Shown here: piece by piece, positions 6,001 through 6,493 of the stretch
How the letters are laid out: every line of letters begins with the position of its first letter
Position numbering within the stretch: the first letter of the stretch is position 1
Assembly: GCA_014379065.1 (NCBI GenBank)
Contig: JACMMM010000525.1
Location: forward strand, 1 to 6,493
DNA length: 6,493 bases
Origin: Saprospiraceae bacterium
GTDB taxonomy: Bacteria > Bacteroidota > Bacteroidia > Chitinophagales > Saprospiraceae
Reading direction: 5' to 3'
Position numbers and translations under genes: made by a program
Notes under the pieces: model-generated
Seen by the model: the letters and a program-made list of their open reading frames with translations, nothing else
Told to the model about the DNA's origin: nothing
Databases searched by the model: none

Positions 6001-6493
6001 TCAAAATGGTTTCTGTGCCTTCGGACAGCGCATCGGCAAGCGGTATAATCGGGAATGCCAGAGTAGTTTGTCCCGGTTGGAACGTAATACTTGAGGGTAT
6101 GGCCAACAAATAATCAATGCCTGCGGTAGCCGTGCCTCCAAGGCTGATATTAAAGGTGGTAGCCACCGTAGGTGCTTTTGAAAGACTGATGAAGAGCGTG
6201 TCATCGTCGCCTGTGCAGCTTTCAATAAAATAATCAATACCGCTGGCAAATTGGATGGCTACCTCGGGAGAACCAGCCTTAATGTTCGAGACAAATACGC
6301 CGGAATCATAAGATTCGTCGCCCCGATCTGCAATGGCGAGTTTGAGGTGGTAAGTGTTGCAAGGCGTAACCGGCACGCGCGCCGTGAGGCTTTTTTTCAC
6401 GCCCAGGAAGTCAGACGTAAGGCCGTCATATTGGATGGTTTGGCTGAGTTCGTTATTGCGGTAGTATTGCCAATTGACTTGGTTGTTCACGCT
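3023..6493 (-). CDS. Giant T9SS-exported surface protein with choice-of-anchor L-like, Calx-beta-like, 11 Ig/PKD-like repeats and CHU_C sorting domain, 5'-truncated
   Basis: A secreted or cell-surface protein, probably an adhesin or matrix component. The frame stays open to the window edge; GTG 6490 is an internal Val, so the N-terminus and signal peptide are missing. Counting from that GTG, 1155 residues are seen. Residues 1-75 resemble the end of a choice-of-anchor L domain (VPVTPCNTYHLKLAIADRGD, then YDSGVF). Residues about 95-170 resemble a Calx-beta module (GTATAGIDYL, FQPGQTT, EGTETILINI), which may bind Ca2+. Residues 188-1061 are 11 Ig/PKD-like modules, each with a pattern of ICxGxSVxL, WxPxxGL, TYTVxA and a late GxC. 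Residues 1065-1155 are the CHU_C (type B) T9SS signal: FTPNGDNANDTFRP (1072-1085), IYNRWGQKVFE (1099-1109), AWDGR (1116-1120) and terminal GEVTLLR. The esterase starts 3 nt downstream. The architecture is clear; the binding partner is unknown. Confidence 0.9.
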   Translation of the reverse strand, partial: SVNNQVNWQYYRNNELSQTIQYDGLTSDFLGVKKSLTARVPVTPCNTYHLKLAIADRGDESYDSGVFVSNIKAGSPEVAIQFASGIDYFIESCTGDDDTLFISLSKAPTVATTFNISLGGTATAGIDYLLAIPSSITFQPGQTTLAFPIIPLADALSEGTETILINISRNYGCGEVVLKTLVAEIKDGVEVLVSGGDTLKVCKGDFAQLKASGATTYYWEPTSAVSNAYIADPVTSPTQSLWIKVTGAVGTCEDVDSVFIKVVAPGISVTTLTSPNICIGGSVELQAIVDPPGTAVTWFPAVGLNDPTSLTPTASPSFPITYTASVTLEGCTVNDYATIDVDTLHFPVLIADTVLCQNYPLQLATLLNTTTQYDWTPSAGLSNPNISGPIALADQTTTYTLVATSQNGACSQTGDVTVTIILADIDIAGEYLHELCLGEKDTLQVSASPAGSPITWSPTYFLDPTTGSTVISTPTESLTYTATYSVVSGNRTCVVYDSVRVKVDSLPDQAIRRVLDKEIYCQGDTIYLISKIYEPANFPGIEHAWLPHGTFLTPEDLWSLVILATDTFTYQRVTSIGGCLDTADIFVPVFIPPTLVAEATPPIICPGASSQIEVTVTPNNPDYEYQWDPMNVGSLSCPDCLDPIAIPTHTTLYQISIKDLPCPAGTSVAVFVEQSPLLDLAQNPVICSTGSVVLNNSSQVDVTYTWTPAIFLDDPASANPVSSATQNITYHVIAQGPNCSSEGDVTVKYFNASVFAGPDQIICEGANATLTASTTGDPGTILWFPTDETTNTITVSPDSLQEYTVTLQYGEGCSALDTVLVDVIPLPVLNLNPNTSICLGDSVALTLPPNGPGTFQWTPATGLNNPNIPNPIAAPTDTITYSVTASNQNCTVQGSITINVANASVNAGQDQTICFGESVTLTATTTGAPADSIIWMPGHRIGSSIEVSPVLTTTYTATLHYGTNCTDADQVKVNVFPPIVLDIIQGVPEPKDSVCEGIAVKLSIKVLGGDVDSLQWTANGERIPGATLDSLEIVPIGSTVIYTVIATDALGCTAESDPVVYNTKRCFEIPNAFTPNGDNANDTFRPVPFGGTSTVTTFLIYNRWGQKVFEAVPEKEAWDGRADGKDAPSDVYVYYMVVRFGNGDVGEYHGEVTLLR
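3026..3298 (-). other. T9SS type B (CHU_C) C-terminal sorting domain of the surface protein
   Basis: This is residues about 1065-1155 of the large surface protein. It carries the family signature FTPNGDNANDTFRP, the central YNRWGQKVF strand, the AWDG turn, a DVYVYYM strand and the basic end LLR. In Bacteroidota this domain directs export across the outer membrane by the type IX system and is the usual last domain of such proteins. Its presence at the exact C-terminus shows that the gene is complete at the 3' end. Confidence 0.9.
3308..5929 (-). repeat. Array of 11 Ig/PKD-like modules, one cysteine pair each
   Basis: In residue numbers counted from GTG 6490, the early Cys of each module is at 201, 277, 355, 435, 520, 604, 686, 762, 837, 913 and 994, and the late Cys at 251, 330, 409, 492, 578, 661, 738, 812, 889, 964 and 1051. 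The 50-58 residue separation is constant enough to suggest one intramodule disulfide each after export. Modules are about 75-85 residues long. Module 6 has an additional CPDC (636-639). The repeats are diverged at protein level, so this is an old array rather than a recent tandem expansion, except where noted for modules 7-10. Confidence 0.8.
3566..4471 (-). repeat. Two-module (A-B) super-repeat, modules 7-8 and 9-10, period 151 residues
   Basis: Modules 7 and 9 (type A) resemble each other, and modules 8 and 10 (type B) resemble each other, more than neighbours do. The early cysteines repeat at exactly 151 residues: 686 to 837 and 762 to 913. The A-to-B junction is nearly the same in both units: NASVFAGPDQIICEG (750-764) and NASVNAGQDQTICFG (901-915). 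Type B modules share TLTASTTGDP / TLTATTTGAP and a YGxxC ending. This points to duplication of a two-module unit. Modules 3-4 show a weaker version of the same A-B order. Confidence 0.7.

Noticed and set aside
6488..6490. GTG at 6490 as the start of the large surface protein
   Set aside because: The frame continues to the window edge, no signal peptide follows, and the visible part begins in the middle of a choice-of-anchor L-like domain.

Overview
The window looks like chromosomal DNA from a member of the Bacteroidota, probably a Saprospirales- or Chitinophagales-like environmental bacterium. The evidence is a giant secreted Ig-like repeat protein ending in a CHU_C-type (type B) sorting domain of the type IX secretion system (T9SS), a choice-of-anchor L-like segment, a cold-shock/NYN fusion, absence of Shine-Dalgarno sequences at the visible starts, and one exact TAnnTTTG promoter element. 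The taxonomic placement is inference from protein families; there is no rRNA or other marker gene here.

Layout. On the + strand, positions 3-845 hold the 3' part of a gene for a NYN-domain ribonuclease-like protein with a C-terminal cold-shock domain; its 5' end lies outside the window. A 97-bp spacer (846-942) is packed with TTTAGGG-like direct and inverted repeats that can fold into one long imperfect hairpin. It is followed by a PaiA-like GNAT acetyltransferase (943-1458), also on +. Only 3 bp later the convergent minus-strand block ends. Read in its own direction, that block is: a very large T9SS-exported surface protein (6493 down to 3023, N-terminus cut by the window edge), an HGGG-type alpha/beta-hydrolase (3019-2174) starting 3 bp after it, and an exported START-domain protein (2115-1462) after a 58-bp gap that carries a possible promoter.

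How the genes may work together. The tight spacing suggests that the surface protein and esterase are co-transcribed, with the START protein either in the same operon or driven partly by its own promoter. The surface protein has 11 cysteine-bearing Ig/PKD-like modules, an upstream Calx-beta-like module and the C-terminal T9SS signal, as in adhesins or matrix proteins. The esterase and the START protein both suggest lipid or ester substrates, but no direct functional link can be read from the sequence. The two plus-strand genes are ordinary RNA-metabolism and small-molecule acetylation genes with no evident link to the minus-strand block.

There is no rRNA, tRNA, CRISPR array, transposase or phage gene, and no gene-free stretch over 300 bp. 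I do not see a clearly new multi-gene system. The points most worth following up are the telomere-like inverted-repeat element in the 846-942 spacer and the exact 151-residue two-module super-repeat in the surface protein.
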